NCBI GenBank assembly: GCA_028280405.1
Contig: JANQLW010000039.1
Span: forward strand, 1-64,000
Length of the DNA: 64,000 nucleotides
Direction of reading: 5' to 3'
DNA from: Bacteroidales bacterium
GTDB lineage: Bacteria > Bacteroidota > Bacteroidia > Bacteroidales > GCA-2711565
Each line of letters begins with the position of its first letter. Positions within the stretch are counted from its first letter, which is position 1. Made by a program: the position numbers and the translations under genes. This document shows positions 9,162-18,784 of this stretch, piece after piece. Under the pieces are notes generated by a model. That model had not been told where the DNA came from. It worked only from the letters and a program-made list of their open reading frames with translations, and ran no database searches.

Positions 9162-10976
9162 ATGCAAAAGATAATATTGTTAGGCATATTTGTAGTAATT
9201 AATTATGGCGCTTTCTCCCAAAAAACTAAAGAAATTAAAGGAACGAGTGAAGCTATAACTTTTAGATTTAACCCAGAACCAGGTTTACCCCCTAACTTGA
9301 AATCTGAATTGACCTTTTTTGAAACGGATGGAGATAATTGTTTAAATGCTGGGGAATCAGCTGAAATAAGGTTGAAAATTATTAATGAAGGTAAAGGGCC
9401 TGCTTATAAGGTAAAAGTATATGTGAAGGATAATATTGGAGACTCAACTTTAACTATTGAGGATGGGATTGAATTGCCGTGCATTTTCCCAAGACAAGTT
9501 GTAAATGTTAGAGTTCCAATTTCTGCTAGCGAAAAGGTTAAGTCAACTGAGAGAAAACTGATAGTGTCAGTTACAGAAAAGAACAATTATAATATGGATA
9601 ATGCTGAAATTATTTTTGAAACTGTAGAATTGAAAAAACCTAAATTATTTTTTGCAGGGGCTGAAATTATAGAGAATATTAATATCCATACGATAATTAA
9701 AGATGATGGGAAAATACAAAAGGGAGAAGCTGTCGAGACTAAAATCACTATTCAAAATATTGGGGAAACGATTTCTAAAGAAACAAAATTTCTAATTGCT
9801 TCAAAAGATAAAAACCTGAGCCTTGGCTTTTATAATACGGATAGAAAGATAGAGATGGTAAAAATGGAACCGGTAGAGGGAATTATTGGGGATATTGATG
9901 TAAATAAAACTATGAGTTTTAGTGTTATTGTTAGTCCGAATAAAATTATTCAACAGGATAGCTTGTTGCCTTTATATTTAAGTTTATTTAACTCAAATGG
10001 GCATGGGGGCTGTGAAAATATACAAATACCTTTAGCACTGGATATGTCTCCACCTTCAATTCAAACGAAGAAGATTAAACCACAAAAAAAGAAGAAAGAA
10101 ATAATTATATCGAATCCAGATAAAATTACGGAAATTAAAAAAGCCAAACTGGATGAAGTTAATATAGTTCCAGATTATCAATTTAAACGAAATAGCCATT
10201 CATTAGCTATTGTCATAGGTATTGAGAAATATAAACATATTCCGATTGCCCCTTATGCAACGAAAGATGCAGAAATTATTTCTGAATATTTTAAGAAAGC
10301 TTTAGGAATAGAAACCGTTTTGACATTTACTGATAATCAGATAGACAAGACTTTTTTTAGGGATAAATTTAATTCGGTTAACGGAGATATAAAAGGGTTG
10401 ATTAGACCGGGGGAAACGGATTTATTTGTGTTTTACTCAGGGCATGGAATCCCACCTCCGGATGGAGATGAAGTATTTTTATTTCCTCCCCAGGGAAAAA
10501 TAAAGCATCTGTCAACCCATGGATATGGCATAAGTATACTTTGTTCAGAACTTAACGCACTAGGAGCTAAAAGCGTAACCCTATTTATGGATGCGTGTTT
10601 TAGTGGGAGTTCAAGAACATCTAAGCAGCATAAGGAAACTTATTTGCTTGGGAGTAAAGGAGCTGAAATTAAATCAAATAATATAATGCAGGGATGGGAA
10701 GATAATGAAGATTTTATAGTATTCTCTTCCTCGAGATTTAACCAGCTCTCTTTTGGATATGATTTGGCTGAAAAAGGTATGTTTACACATTTTATTTGTG
10801 CTGGTTTAAAGGGGGCTGCAGATTTAAATCCAAAAGATAACAAGATTACAACAGGGGAGCTGGCAGACTATCTTTTAGAAAAGGTAACTGATACTGCAAG
10901 AAAAGAAATTGATGGTGCAGAACAAACTCCCCGGTTTCATGGAAAAAGGGATGTTGTGCTGCTCAAGTTAAAATAA
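9162..10976 (+). CDS. Secreted caspase-like (peptidase C14) protein with N-terminal CARDB/Ig-like region
   Basis: His motif DLFVFYSGHG, Cys motif VTLFMDACFSGSSR; N-terminal LNAGESAEIRLKIINEGKGPAYKVKV. Confidence 0.85.
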   Translation: MQKIILLGIFVVINYGAFSQKTKEIKGTSEAITFRFNPEPGLPPNLKSELTFFETDGDNCLNAGESAEIRLKIINEGKGPAYKVKVYVKDNIGDSTLTIEDGIELPCIFPRQVVNVRVPISASEKVKSTERKLIVSVTEKNNYNMDNAEIIFETVELKKPKLFFAGAEIIENINIHTIIKDDGKIQKGEAVETKITIQNIGETISKETKFLIASKDKNLSLGFYNTDRKIEMVKMEPVEGIIGDIDVNKTMSFSVIVSPNKIIQQDSLLPLYLSLFNSNGHGGCENIQIPLALDMSPPSIQTKKIKPQKKKKEIIISNPDKITEIKKAKLDEVNIVPDYQFKRNSHSLAIVIGIEKYKHIPIAPYATKDAEIISEYFKKALGIETVLTFTDNQIDKTFFRDKFNSVNGDIKGLIRPGETDLFVFYSGHGIPPPDGDEVFLFPPQGKIKHLSTHGYGISILCSELNALGAKSVTLFMDACFSGSSRTSKQHKETYLLGSKGAEIKSNNIMQGWEDNEDFIVFSSSRFNQLSFGYDLAEKGMFTHFICAGLKGAADLNPKDNKITTGELADYLLEKVTDTARKEIDGAEQTPRFHGKRDVVLLKLK

Positions 10977-10988
10977 AAAACCTGCGCT

Positions 10989-11831
10989 ATGAAAAAAATA
11001 TTTATAATAATAAATTTAATGTCGTTATGCTTAATCCTACCTGCACAATCTGTAACAAATATTGTAGTAGAAAAAACAAAAAAGGATAAAATCAAGATTT
11101 GGTATGAAATTACTAGTGCCAAATTCAACCAAAAGTTCAATGTATCCCTTTATGTAAGCGATGATCACGGAAAAACTTTTAAAGGTCCTTTAAAAGAAGT
11201 GAAAGGGGATGTTGGAAAAGGGATCAAAGAAGGGAAAAGGATGATTATATGGGATGTGATGAAAGAAATGCCTTTTGTAGAAAAGACCCTGGTTTTTGAT
11301 GTGAGGGTGGAAACCATTGAAAACCCTATCGGTAAAAAGTTTTTCGTATCCTATATTGGGAATCAGGTTACACCGATTGGTATACGCTTGGGGAATTCAC
11401 ATAAGCTTGGATGGTTTATTGAAGCCAGGGCATCTTTACTGGCAAAAGAAAAAACTGCTTATTCATACAATGATGGTTTCATTGTAAATTTCAACAAGCC
11501 GGATGCTTATTACTCAACCACTGGGAATGAAGGTTATATTGCCTATTATGCCGGGGGTGGCTTTACTTTTCAGCTTGGCTGGAATGCTTTTTTTTATACC
11601 GGTGCTGGTTATGGAGTCGAAAAGCGGGTTTTTAAGATTGATGAGTACTCTTATGACGGAGATTCAAAAACCGGTAGTTCTTGGGTAGCTGTGGAAGTAG
11701 AAAATTATAGCGGGGTCGAATTCAGTGCCGGGTTGATGTTGCGTTTTGGGAATATTATCATCAGTGGTGGCGGAACCGTCCTGAAATTTAAAAAAGCCGG
11801 ATTTACGGCCGGTATAGGAATCAGTTTCTAA
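10989..11831 (+). CDS. Putative outer-membrane beta-barrel protein
   Basis: Signal peptide, DDHGKTF Ig-like domain, then Gly/aromatic barrel-like repeats ending in GISF. Confidence 0.55.
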   Translation: MKKIFIIINLMSLCLILPAQSVTNIVVEKTKKDKIKIWYEITSAKFNQKFNVSLYVSDDHGKTFKGPLKEVKGDVGKGIKEGKRMIIWDVMKEMPFVEKTLVFDVRVETIENPIGKKFFVSYIGNQVTPIGIRLGNSHKLGWFIEARASLLAKEKTAYSYNDGFIVNFNKPDAYYSTTGNEGYIAYYAGGGFTFQLGWNAFFYTGAGYGVEKRVFKIDEYSYDGDSKTGSSWVAVEVENYSGVEFSAGLMLRFGNIIISGGGTVLKFKKAGFTAGIGISF

Positions 11832-11854
11832 TCATTTAACCTAAGAAAACGATT

Positions 11855-14800
11855 ATGAAAAAATACAATATAATCCTGTCGATAACAATTGTTATTATTT
11901 GCATCTTTTCCTGTTCAAAGGATAAAGTGGATGTGCCGAAAAAAGGGGAAACCAATAAAATTGTTTTTGGAAGTACCAAATATGTCGATACTTTGCTATC
12001 TTATTTCTCTGCTAAAATTACTTCTTCTGTTTCATCTATTGGGAATAGTAAAATAAGTCAATACGGGCATTGCTGGGGTATTAAACAAAACCCAACAATT
12101 AAAGACTCTAAAACTACCTTTAATTCAATGTCTGTTGTAAAAGATATCGTGAGTACATTAAATGAGTTGGCTCCCAACACAACATACTATGTCAGGCCTT
12201 ATATAACTCCAAACGGAGGAGCTGCTGTTTATGGAAAAGAAATCAATATAAAGACTTTAAAAACCGGGAGACCGGATATTGAAACTTTAAAGCCAAAAGA
12301 AGTGGGCTTGTTCTCTGCTTTATGTGGTGGGAATATAATTTCAGATAGTGGTTTAGTAATCACTGAATGTGGACTGTTCTGGGGAAAAGATTCTTTGGCT
12401 TTGTCTAAAACAAACTATCTTGGAATTTATAGAGATCAAAATACAAAAATAGATTCTTTTAACCATAGAATAGAAGAAGGCTTGGAGGATGGTGTGAGAT
12501 ATTTTATTCAGGCTTATGCTACTAATAGTGCAGGAACCAATTATGGAAATAAGAAAAGATTTGAAACTGGAGAAATAGAGCCACCCAAGGTTAATCTGGA
12601 AATAGATAATAGCAGTATAACTACCGGTTCTTTTGATTATAGTATGAATGTTACAGATGATGGGGGTACAGGTATTGAAGAGAAAGGGGTGTGCTGGGGT
12701 ATTGTTTCTCCGCCTACTTATGAAGGTAATAAAACGTCTAATGAAAGTGGTACAATCAGTAACTTACAGGATGATACGAAATATTATGTAAGGGCTTATG
12801 CTAAAAACAGTAAACATATTGGGTATAGTGAACTGGATAGCGTGACTACGATAAAAATAGTTCCTCCCACTGTTAAAATAATTGAAGTGATTGATATAGG
12901 TGTTTATGAAGCAAAAATAAAATGGAAAGTTACTTCTACTGGCAATGGAGCAATCTCATCTTGCGGAGTGGTTTTGAGTTCTGTAAATGAAAGCCCTACG
13001 ATTGATGAATATGAGAAAAAAGATAATAAAAGCTCTTGTACATTGAATGAAGAGTATATTACGCATTTTACCAAGCTTAAAGAGAATACAACCTATTATG
13101 TAAGAGCTTATGCGACCAATGAAAAAGGTACCAGTTATGATAAAACGGATTTTAAAACCTTAGCTGTTACTATCCCTGTGATTACAACCAAAGATGTAAG
13201 TGAGATAAGCAGGACAACTGCTAAAAGCGGTGGTAAAAATATAAATTCCGGAAATGGTACAATTAGTGCAAAAGGGGTTGTTTGGGGAAGTTCTGAGAAT
13301 CCTACTTTAGATAATTGCCTGGATAAAACAAACGATGGGTCAGGAACCACTGATTTTGATAGTGATATTACCAGACTGACTCCGAATACGGATTATTATG
13401 TTCGGGCTTATGCTACAAATGAAAAAGGTACGGGTTATGGTGGTGAAAGCAAACCCTTTAAAACAGAAGATTATTCTTTACCTGTGGTTCAAATAAATAG
13501 TATTGATAACATAACTTCATCAGCTGCGGATGTAAATTGTGAAATTACGGATAATGGGGGAGCTACCATAACTGAAAGGGGAATTTGCTGGAGTACAAAT
13601 ACAACCCGGCCTACTGACCCAACAAATCATATTGCTGAAGGGGGAGCAAATACGGGTTCCTATACTGAAAGTTTATCTAGTTTAAATAGGTATACGGATT
13701 ATTATGTTTGGGCGTATGCGAAAAATAGTAAAGGGACAGCTTATAGTATTTATGAATCTTTTAAAACAAAAGCTGAGCCTCCAACGATTACTATATCCTA
13801 TGAAAATTTAAAATGGAATGAGATTACTTTAAAGGGAAATATTACAGACGATGGTGGCACAGATATTATTGAACGGGGTTTCTATTGGGGTTTAAACGAA
13901 ACAAACCTTAATAATGAAGTAAAAGAAGGTGGAATAGGAAGCGGGATGTTTTCTAAGACAATAGAACTAGTAACTGAAGGGGATAATAGAAAAATCTATG
14001 CACAAAGTTATGCTGTAAATAAAGATAATAGGATTGAGAAAGGAAAGAGTGGAATAATCCCTATTGATTTGCCCGAGCAAACAAAAAATGATTTTTATAT
14101 TGATAATCCTACAATTGATTATTCTGTTGCTTATCCAGGTATGGAAATTAAAGTTACATGTGAACAGAAATATTCTGGAAATAGTTTAGAAACTCTTACG
14201 CCTTGGATACGATATTATATTTCAACAGATGATAATTGGGGAGATGCAAATGATACATATTTAGGAGAAGATAGGTCATCATTGTCATCCTCTATAACAT
14301 CTGAGTCGGAAACCGAATTATTAGATATTCCAACAAATATTTCTAGTGGAGTTTATTATATTTTATTCGTTTCGGATTATAAAAAGGAATATGAAGAAGA
14401 TAATGAGTCAAATAATGTTGTTTCTAAGCAGATTACTGTTGAAAAACCGGATTTTTATATAACGAATACATCAGTATCACCTTCTACTATTTCTGCTGGT
14501 AAGTCAATTAGTGTATCTTGTGATCAGAATTATAGTGGGAATATTAGTAAAGAAATGAAAGTATATGTAGGATATTATTTATCTACAGATAAAGATTGGG
14601 ATAGTGGAGATGAATTATTAAGTGATGATAGCTCAGATCTAAGTTCTTCCAGTCCTAATAGAGGAGAGAATGAAAATTTAACTATTCCTTCAAATGTGAG
14701 TTCTGGAACTTATTATATATTGTTTGTTGCTGACTATAAAGAAGATTATGGAGAAACAAACGAATTAAATAATGTTAATTATGAGCAAATTGAAATTATT

Positions 14801-15397
14801 GAAACAGGTAATGTAACTGTCAAAGTTTATAGTATTGAAAACAAATTAGTAACAGATGGTAGGGCTTGGGTTAAATTGTTCTTTAATGGTGGAAATAGTA
14901 CAAAATATACTGATAGTAATGGAGAAGCTAAATTCTCTGAAGTAATAACAGGTAATCATTTGTATAAGGTTTATTATAAAATACATGAAGAAGAGTTTTG
15001 GGGAGAAAGGAATATAAGTTTCACAGGGGGAAATAGTACGTATACATTTAATAGAGAGTTGCCTATAGTAAAAAGTATTACTGTAAAAAAAGCTGTACTT
15101 TCAAGTAAGCGAACGATAACTATTACAATTAAAAACTATTCAAATACTGGTTATAATGTTAGGCTTAGAATATGTATTGATCGAAATAAAAACTGTGATC
15201 CAGGTTATCGTGACTATTATCATGTTAGTACTACATATCTTGGTAGTAAAGAAGAAAAAGAGCTCAAGTTTGACTGGACACCATCTGAAAAAGGAACTTA
15301 TTATATGAAGGTTTCGTTAGATAGTGAATTTGATGAACCTGTCTGGATACAAACAGATACTTATTGGTGGTTTACCAATGATGATTTAACTAAATAG
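11855..15397 (+). CDS. Large surface lipoprotein with tandem FN3-like domains and two CARDB-like domains
   Basis: Lipobox-like IFSCSKD; repeated TxYYVRAYATNxxGTxYG units; repeated NISSGVYYILFVSDY/NVSSGTYYILFVADY. Confidence 0.8.
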   Translation: MKKYNIILSITIVIICIFSCSKDKVDVPKKGETNKIVFGSTKYVDTLLSYFSAKITSSVSSIGNSKISQYGHCWGIKQNPTIKDSKTTFNSMSVVKDIVSTLNELAPNTTYYVRPYITPNGGAAVYGKEINIKTLKTGRPDIETLKPKEVGLFSALCGGNIISDSGLVITECGLFWGKDSLALSKTNYLGIYRDQNTKIDSFNHRIEEGLEDGVRYFIQAYATNSAGTNYGNKKRFETGEIEPPKVNLEIDNSSITTGSFDYSMNVTDDGGTGIEEKGVCWGIVSPPTYEGNKTSNESGTISNLQDDTKYYVRAYAKNSKHIGYSELDSVTTIKIVPPTVKIIEVIDIGVYEAKIKWKVTSTGNGAISSCGVVLSSVNESPTIDEYEKKDNKSSCTLNEEYITHFTKLKENTTYYVRAYATNEKGTSYDKTDFKTLAVTIPVITTKDVSEISRTTAKSGGKNINSGNGTISAKGVVWGSSENPTLDNCLDKTNDGSGTTDFDSDITRLTPNTDYYVRAYATNEKGTGYGGESKPFKTEDYSLPVVQINSIDNITSSAADVNCEITDNGGATITERGICWSTNTTRPTDPTNHIAEGGANTGSYTESLSSLNRYTDYYVWAYAKNSKGTAYSIYESFKTKAEPPTITISYENLKWNEITLKGNITDDGGTDIIERGFYWGLNETNLNNEVKEGGIGSGMFSKTIELVTEGDNRKIYAQSYAVNKDNRIEKGKSGIIPIDLPEQTKNDFYIDNPTIDYSVAYPGMEIKVTCEQKYSGNSLETLTPWIRYYISTDDNWGDANDTYLGEDRSSLSSSITSESETELLDIPTNISSGVYYILFVSDYKKEYEEDNESNNVVSKQITVEKPDFYITNTSVSPSTISAGKSISVSCDQNYSGNISKEMKVYVGYYLSTDKDWDSGDELLSDDSSDLSSSSPNRGENENLTIPSNVSSGTYYILFVADYKEDYGETNELNNVNYEQIEIIETGNVTVKVYSIENKLVTDGRAWVKLFFNGGNSTKYTDSNGEAKFSEVITGNHLYKVYYKIHEEEFWGERNISFTGGNSTYTFNRELPIVKSITVKKAVLSSKRTITITIKNYSNTGYNVRLRICIDRNKNCDPGYRDYYHVSTTYLGSKEEKELKFDWTPSEKGTYYMKVSLDSEFDEPVWIQTDTYWWFTNDDLTK

Positions 15398-15459
15398 TTC
15401 TTGTTTGGACTTTTGAATTATACTATAACATACTTATTATTAATTAAAAATATTGAAAA

Positions 15460-15876
15460 ATGAAAACTCTCGAAAACCGCCTTATAAAAGAATATGAACT
15501 CTTAATAAACCTAATCAACCGTATTGGTACTACCATTATAATTGTAAAAGGCTGGACTGTAACTTTGGTTGTAGCCATTTGTTTTAGTAAAATAAGTTTT
15601 AGTTTTACTGAATTTGTTATTTCTGTAGTTGCCATTGTTTTGTTTTGGTATATAGAAGGATATTATAGAGGAAGAACGGCTAAATTTAAAATTAGAATGA
15701 GGGAAATAGAAGAGCATTTTGCTAAACAAAAAACGGATCATAAAGAGTTGGCATCCCCTGCAATTGAAGCCTGCATTGGAGAAAATCCCAAGAAATATGA
15801 AGCGTTTAATCATTATACATATCCTGTTTATTTGGTATTGTTAGTTTGTATTATTGGATTTTATATTTTCTCATAG
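15460..15876 (+). CDS. Small membrane protein of unknown function
   Basis: 138 aa with about three hydrophobic segments. Confidence 0.6.
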   Translation: MKTLENRLIKEYELLINLINRIGTTIIIVKGWTVTLVVAICFSKISFSFTEFVISVVAIVLFWYIEGYYRGRTAKFKIRMREIEEHFAKQKTDHKELASPAIEACIGENPKKYEAFNHYTYPVYLVLLVCIIGFYIFS

Positions 15877-15918
15877 TAAACTTGTTCCTTACATTCGGGC
15901 TACGATTTAAAGTAAGCC

Positions 15919-15953
15919 AAGCGGGGGCTTCGCTCAAAGCGGAGCCCCCGCTT
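15919..15953. terminator. Strong GC-rich hairpin
   Basis: AAGCGGGGGCT...AGCCCCCGCTT. Confidence 0.6.
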
Positions 15954-15985
15954 GTTTCAGAAACTTGAATCCATATTTTTTTAAC

Positions 15986-16171
15986 ATGAAAATAGATACT
16001 GAATATACCATCCCCTAAATACATTCAAAGGGTTTAAAAGCTAAAAGTATAAGCTTGGTAAATTATAAAGTATATCAAAAGGATGGGAAAGTTTACTTTT
16101 TTGAAGAATTAAAAAAGGATCGGTTAAGGTTGTATTGCATCATTCATGAAAAATCCTTTTTTCTCTCATAA
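15986..16171 (+). pseudogene. Small ORF remnant interrupted by one in-frame TAA
   Basis: MKIDTEYTIP*IHSKGLKAKSISLVNYKVYQKDGKVYFFEELKKDRLRLYCIIHEKSFFLS*: 62 codons with a single internal stop. Confidence 0.35.
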
Positions 16172-16188
16172 TTAACAATTGCTTTAAC

Positions 16189-16236
16189 GAGGGTTTCACT
16201 TAGACCTGCGGATTTTAGGTCTAAGTAAAACCCTCG
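16189..16236. terminator. Long hairpin, possible terminator or structured RNA
   Basis: CGAGGGTTTcACTTAGACCT gcggatttt AGGTCTAAGTaAAACCCTCG. Confidence 0.5.
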
Positions 16237-16316
16237 CTGGTTCCACAACTTGTAAAATACTGTATCATTTATTAATGGAGTGACTTCAAGTCACACCCCC
16301 GTTAATAGGTAAAAAG

Positions 16317-16372
16317 TACCCGAACAGGTATAATATCTTGTGTTATTTTTGAAATTATACCCGATCAGGTAT
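16317..16372. promoter_or_regulatory. Two dyad sites TACC-N6-GGTA
   Basis: TACCCGAACAGGTA (16317-16330) and ATACCCGATCAGGTAT (16357-16372). Confidence 0.5.
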
Positions 16373-16457
16373 ATTAATTAAGTCTTTTATTTAGAATAAT
16401 GCTGTAAAATGCACTATAGTTATTGTTTTCTAGGAAATTGTTTGTTTAAATTGCTAT

Positions 16458-16477
16458 AAGTGCAAAAAAATGCACTT
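16458..16477. promoter_or_regulatory. Candidate HipB operator, perfect dyad
   Basis: AAGTGCA-AAAAAA-TGCACTT immediately upstream of hipB; further TGCAC half-sites at about 16409 and 16533. Confidence 0.55.
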
Positions 16478-16498
16478 TATTTCAATTTGTTTAGGTAA

Positions 16499-16744
16499 AT
16501 GATGTATCTTTATCAAAAGAAGAGCGATAAAATGCACCAACAAAAAATATTTGAGACGATTAGAAAACGGAGAATGCTTTTAAAAGTAACCCAGGAGGAT
16601 CTTTCTGAGTTATCGGGTGTGGGCTTGCGTACTTTAAAAGCTTTGGAATTGGGAAAAACTAACCCTACACTGGAAACCTTAACAAAGTTAGCTGAGGTAT
16701 TGGGCTTAGAATTAAAACTGGAGATAAAAAAGCCTAAACTGTGA
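16499..16744 (+). CDS. hipB: HipB-like XRE antitoxin
   Basis: HTH_3: IRKRRMLLKVTQEDLSELSGVGLRTLKALELGKTNPTLETLTKLAEVLGLEL. Confidence 0.85.
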   Translation: MMYLYQKKSDKMHQQKIFETIRKRRMLLKVTQEDLSELSGVGLRTLKALELGKTNPTLETLTKLAEVLGLELKLEIKKPKL

Positions 16745-17085
16745 AAATAGTGAGAAAAGCAAATGTTTATCACAATGGCATATTAGCAGGAACGCTAACA
16801 CAAAATAATCCGGAAGATTATGTGTTTTGCTATGATGAAAAGTGGTTTGCAGATGAAAATCTTCCAGCTATAAGTTTGACCTTGCCTAAAACGAAAAAAG
16901 AATATAAGTCTGCCATTTTATTTCCCTTTTTTTTTAATATGCTTTCAGAAGGCGTAAACCGCAAATTACAATGTCGCCAGTTCAAAATTGATGAAAAAGA
17001 TTATTTTGGATTATTACTGGCAATAGCATCACATGATACCATAGGGGCTATTACTATAGTTCCAATAAAAACTGACAAAGAATGA
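16741..17085 (+). CDS. hipS: HipS-like protein (HipA N-terminal subdomain 1 as separate ORF; GTG start)
   Basis: VYHNGILAGTLTQNNPEDYVFCYDEKWF...ISLTLPKTKKEYKSAILFPFFFNMLSEG; 4-nt overlaps with both neighbours. Confidence 0.75.
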   Translation: MKIVRKANVYHNGILAGTLTQNNPEDYVFCYDEKWFADENLPAISLTLPKTKKEYKSAILFPFFFNMLSEGVNRKLQCRQFKIDEKDYFGLLLAIASHDTIGAITIVPIKTDKE

Positions 17086-18086
17086 ATATGCCAGTTATTA
17101 AATACTGTCCCGGTAATTTGACAGAAGGATATGAGTCGTATAGTCAAAAGTGCCTTAAAAATATGTTTTTTGGCAGAAAAGTAAGCCATATTCTTCCATA
17201 CAATGCCCCACGATTTGATAGTGAAAATACAGAGGAGTTTATCGAAAATAGAAAACGTATTTCAATTTCCGGTGTTCAGGAAAAATTATCATTAATCCTT
17301 GATAAGAATAAGTTACGGTTGACACATGAAGGTGAGCAGGGGAATTATATTCTTAAGCCCATACCCATAGATCTAAAAAATGTAGATCAGGTTCCGGCAA
17401 ATGAACATTTGACCATGCAGATTGCAAAACAGGTTTATGGTATCAATACTGCTGAGAGCGCCCTGGTTTTTTTTAAAAACGGTGAAGCTGCATATATAAC
17501 AAAAAGATTTGATGTTAAAAAGGGTGGGTTAAAATGGGCTAAGGAAGATTTTGCTTCACTTGCCGGAAAAACTACTGAATCAGCAGGTTTTAACTTTAAA
17601 TATGATTATAGTTATGAAGAGCTTGCAGGCCTTGTTAAGAAATATGTGCCTACATATATAATTGAATTGGGAAAATTATTCTCATTAATTGTATTCAATT
17701 ATTTGTTTTCCAATGGAGATGCTCATTTGAAAAATTTCTCCTTATTACAGACAACTAACGGAGATTATACCTTAAGTCCTGCTTATGATTTGATCAATAC
17801 CCGAATTCATGTTGATGATACAGATTTTGCTTTGGATCATGGATTATTTGCGGATGGTTTTCAGTCAAAAGTTATGAAATTAAAAGGCTATGCCGGAGTT
17901 GAAGATTTTTATGAATTTGCGAAAAGATTAGGAATAAAAGAAAAGAGAAGGGATAAAATTTTAGAACCTTTTATAAAAAAACAGGAGAAAGTTGAACAAT
18001 TGATTACACATTCTTTTTTAAGTGATAAAATGAAAAGAGCTTATTTAATGATGTATCAAACAAGAAGAAACCGATTGTTGGAGTAA
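17082..18086 (+). CDS. hipT: HipT-like Ser/Thr kinase toxin
   Basis: Gly-rich loop RISISGVQEKLSLIL, FSNGDAHLKNFSLL catalytic loop, LSPAYDLINT. Confidence 0.85.
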   Translation: MNMPVIKYCPGNLTEGYESYSQKCLKNMFFGRKVSHILPYNAPRFDSENTEEFIENRKRISISGVQEKLSLILDKNKLRLTHEGEQGNYILKPIPIDLKNVDQVPANEHLTMQIAKQVYGINTAESALVFFKNGEAAYITKRFDVKKGGLKWAKEDFASLAGKTTESAGFNFKYDYSYEELAGLVKKYVPTYIIELGKLFSLIVFNYLFSNGDAHLKNFSLLQTTNGDYTLSPAYDLINTRIHVDDTDFALDHGLFADGFQSKVMKLKGYAGVEDFYEFAKRLGIKEKRRDKILEPFIKKQEKVEQLITHSFLSDKMKRAYLMMYQTRRNRLLE

Positions 18087-18100
18087 TTTCGCTGGGGTTG

Positions 18101-18217
18101 TCCAAAAAGTGTTAAAAAATTGACTTTTAGTCAGGGCGTGAATAGTTCATTGATTAAATACAGGCATTTTATCTTTTGAAGAATTTTGCAAGTAAATTCA
18201 CACCCTGACTTTTTGGA
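18101..18217. terminator. Large imperfect hairpin between convergent genes
   Basis: TCCAAAAAGT...ACTTTTTGGA and GTCAGGGCGTGAA...TTCACACCCTGAC. Confidence 0.5.
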
Positions 18218-18219
18218 TA

Positions 18220-18570
18220 TTACAATTCATCAAATTCTTTTTTAAGCTTTTTCGTAAATTTCGCTACAATCAAATCATAAGAATCATCCACTAATTTTTT
18301 AATTAAATCATCGCTTAAGCCTTCTGCAAAGTAAACACTATTCCACTGTTGTTTATTCATATGATAGCCTGGTATGATTTGAGCATATTTTTCACGCAAT
18401 TCAATCGCATATTCAGGATCACATTTTAGATTAACAAAATGTTTGTCTAATGCGATGATAGCAAAAATTTTATTCATCACTTTTAGTACAAGTGAAGTAT
18501 TATCAAAGGGAAATCCTTCGGTAACGCCTTTTTTTGTGATACAGTATTCTCTTAATTCTTCAATATTCAT
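18220..18570 (-). CDS. MmcQ/YjbR family DNA-binding protein
   Basis: MNIEELREYCITKKGVTEGFPFDNTSLVLKVMNKIFAI...NKQQWNSVYF. Confidence 0.8.
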   Translation of the reverse strand: MNIEELREYCITKKGVTEGFPFDNTSLVLKVMNKIFAIIALDKHFVNLKCDPEYAIELREKYAQIIPGYHMNKQQWNSVYFAEGLSDDLIKKLVDDSYDLIVAKFTKKLKKEFDEL

Positions 18571-18784
18571 CGTTTTTAAGATTTTCTCAGGCTTGTAGCT
18601 TGTAACTTTCAAATTAATCTTTTAAAGTTAAATTAAAACAATGAAATAAATTCTAAAAATTGCAGTTTCATCAAAATAGTATAACTTTGCACAGCTATTA
18701 AGGATAAAATTTTGTGAGCATAAGATGCTATAAGATTTTATCCTTATTTGCGTTAAGTATAGAAGACCATTAAAAAGTAAAGAT

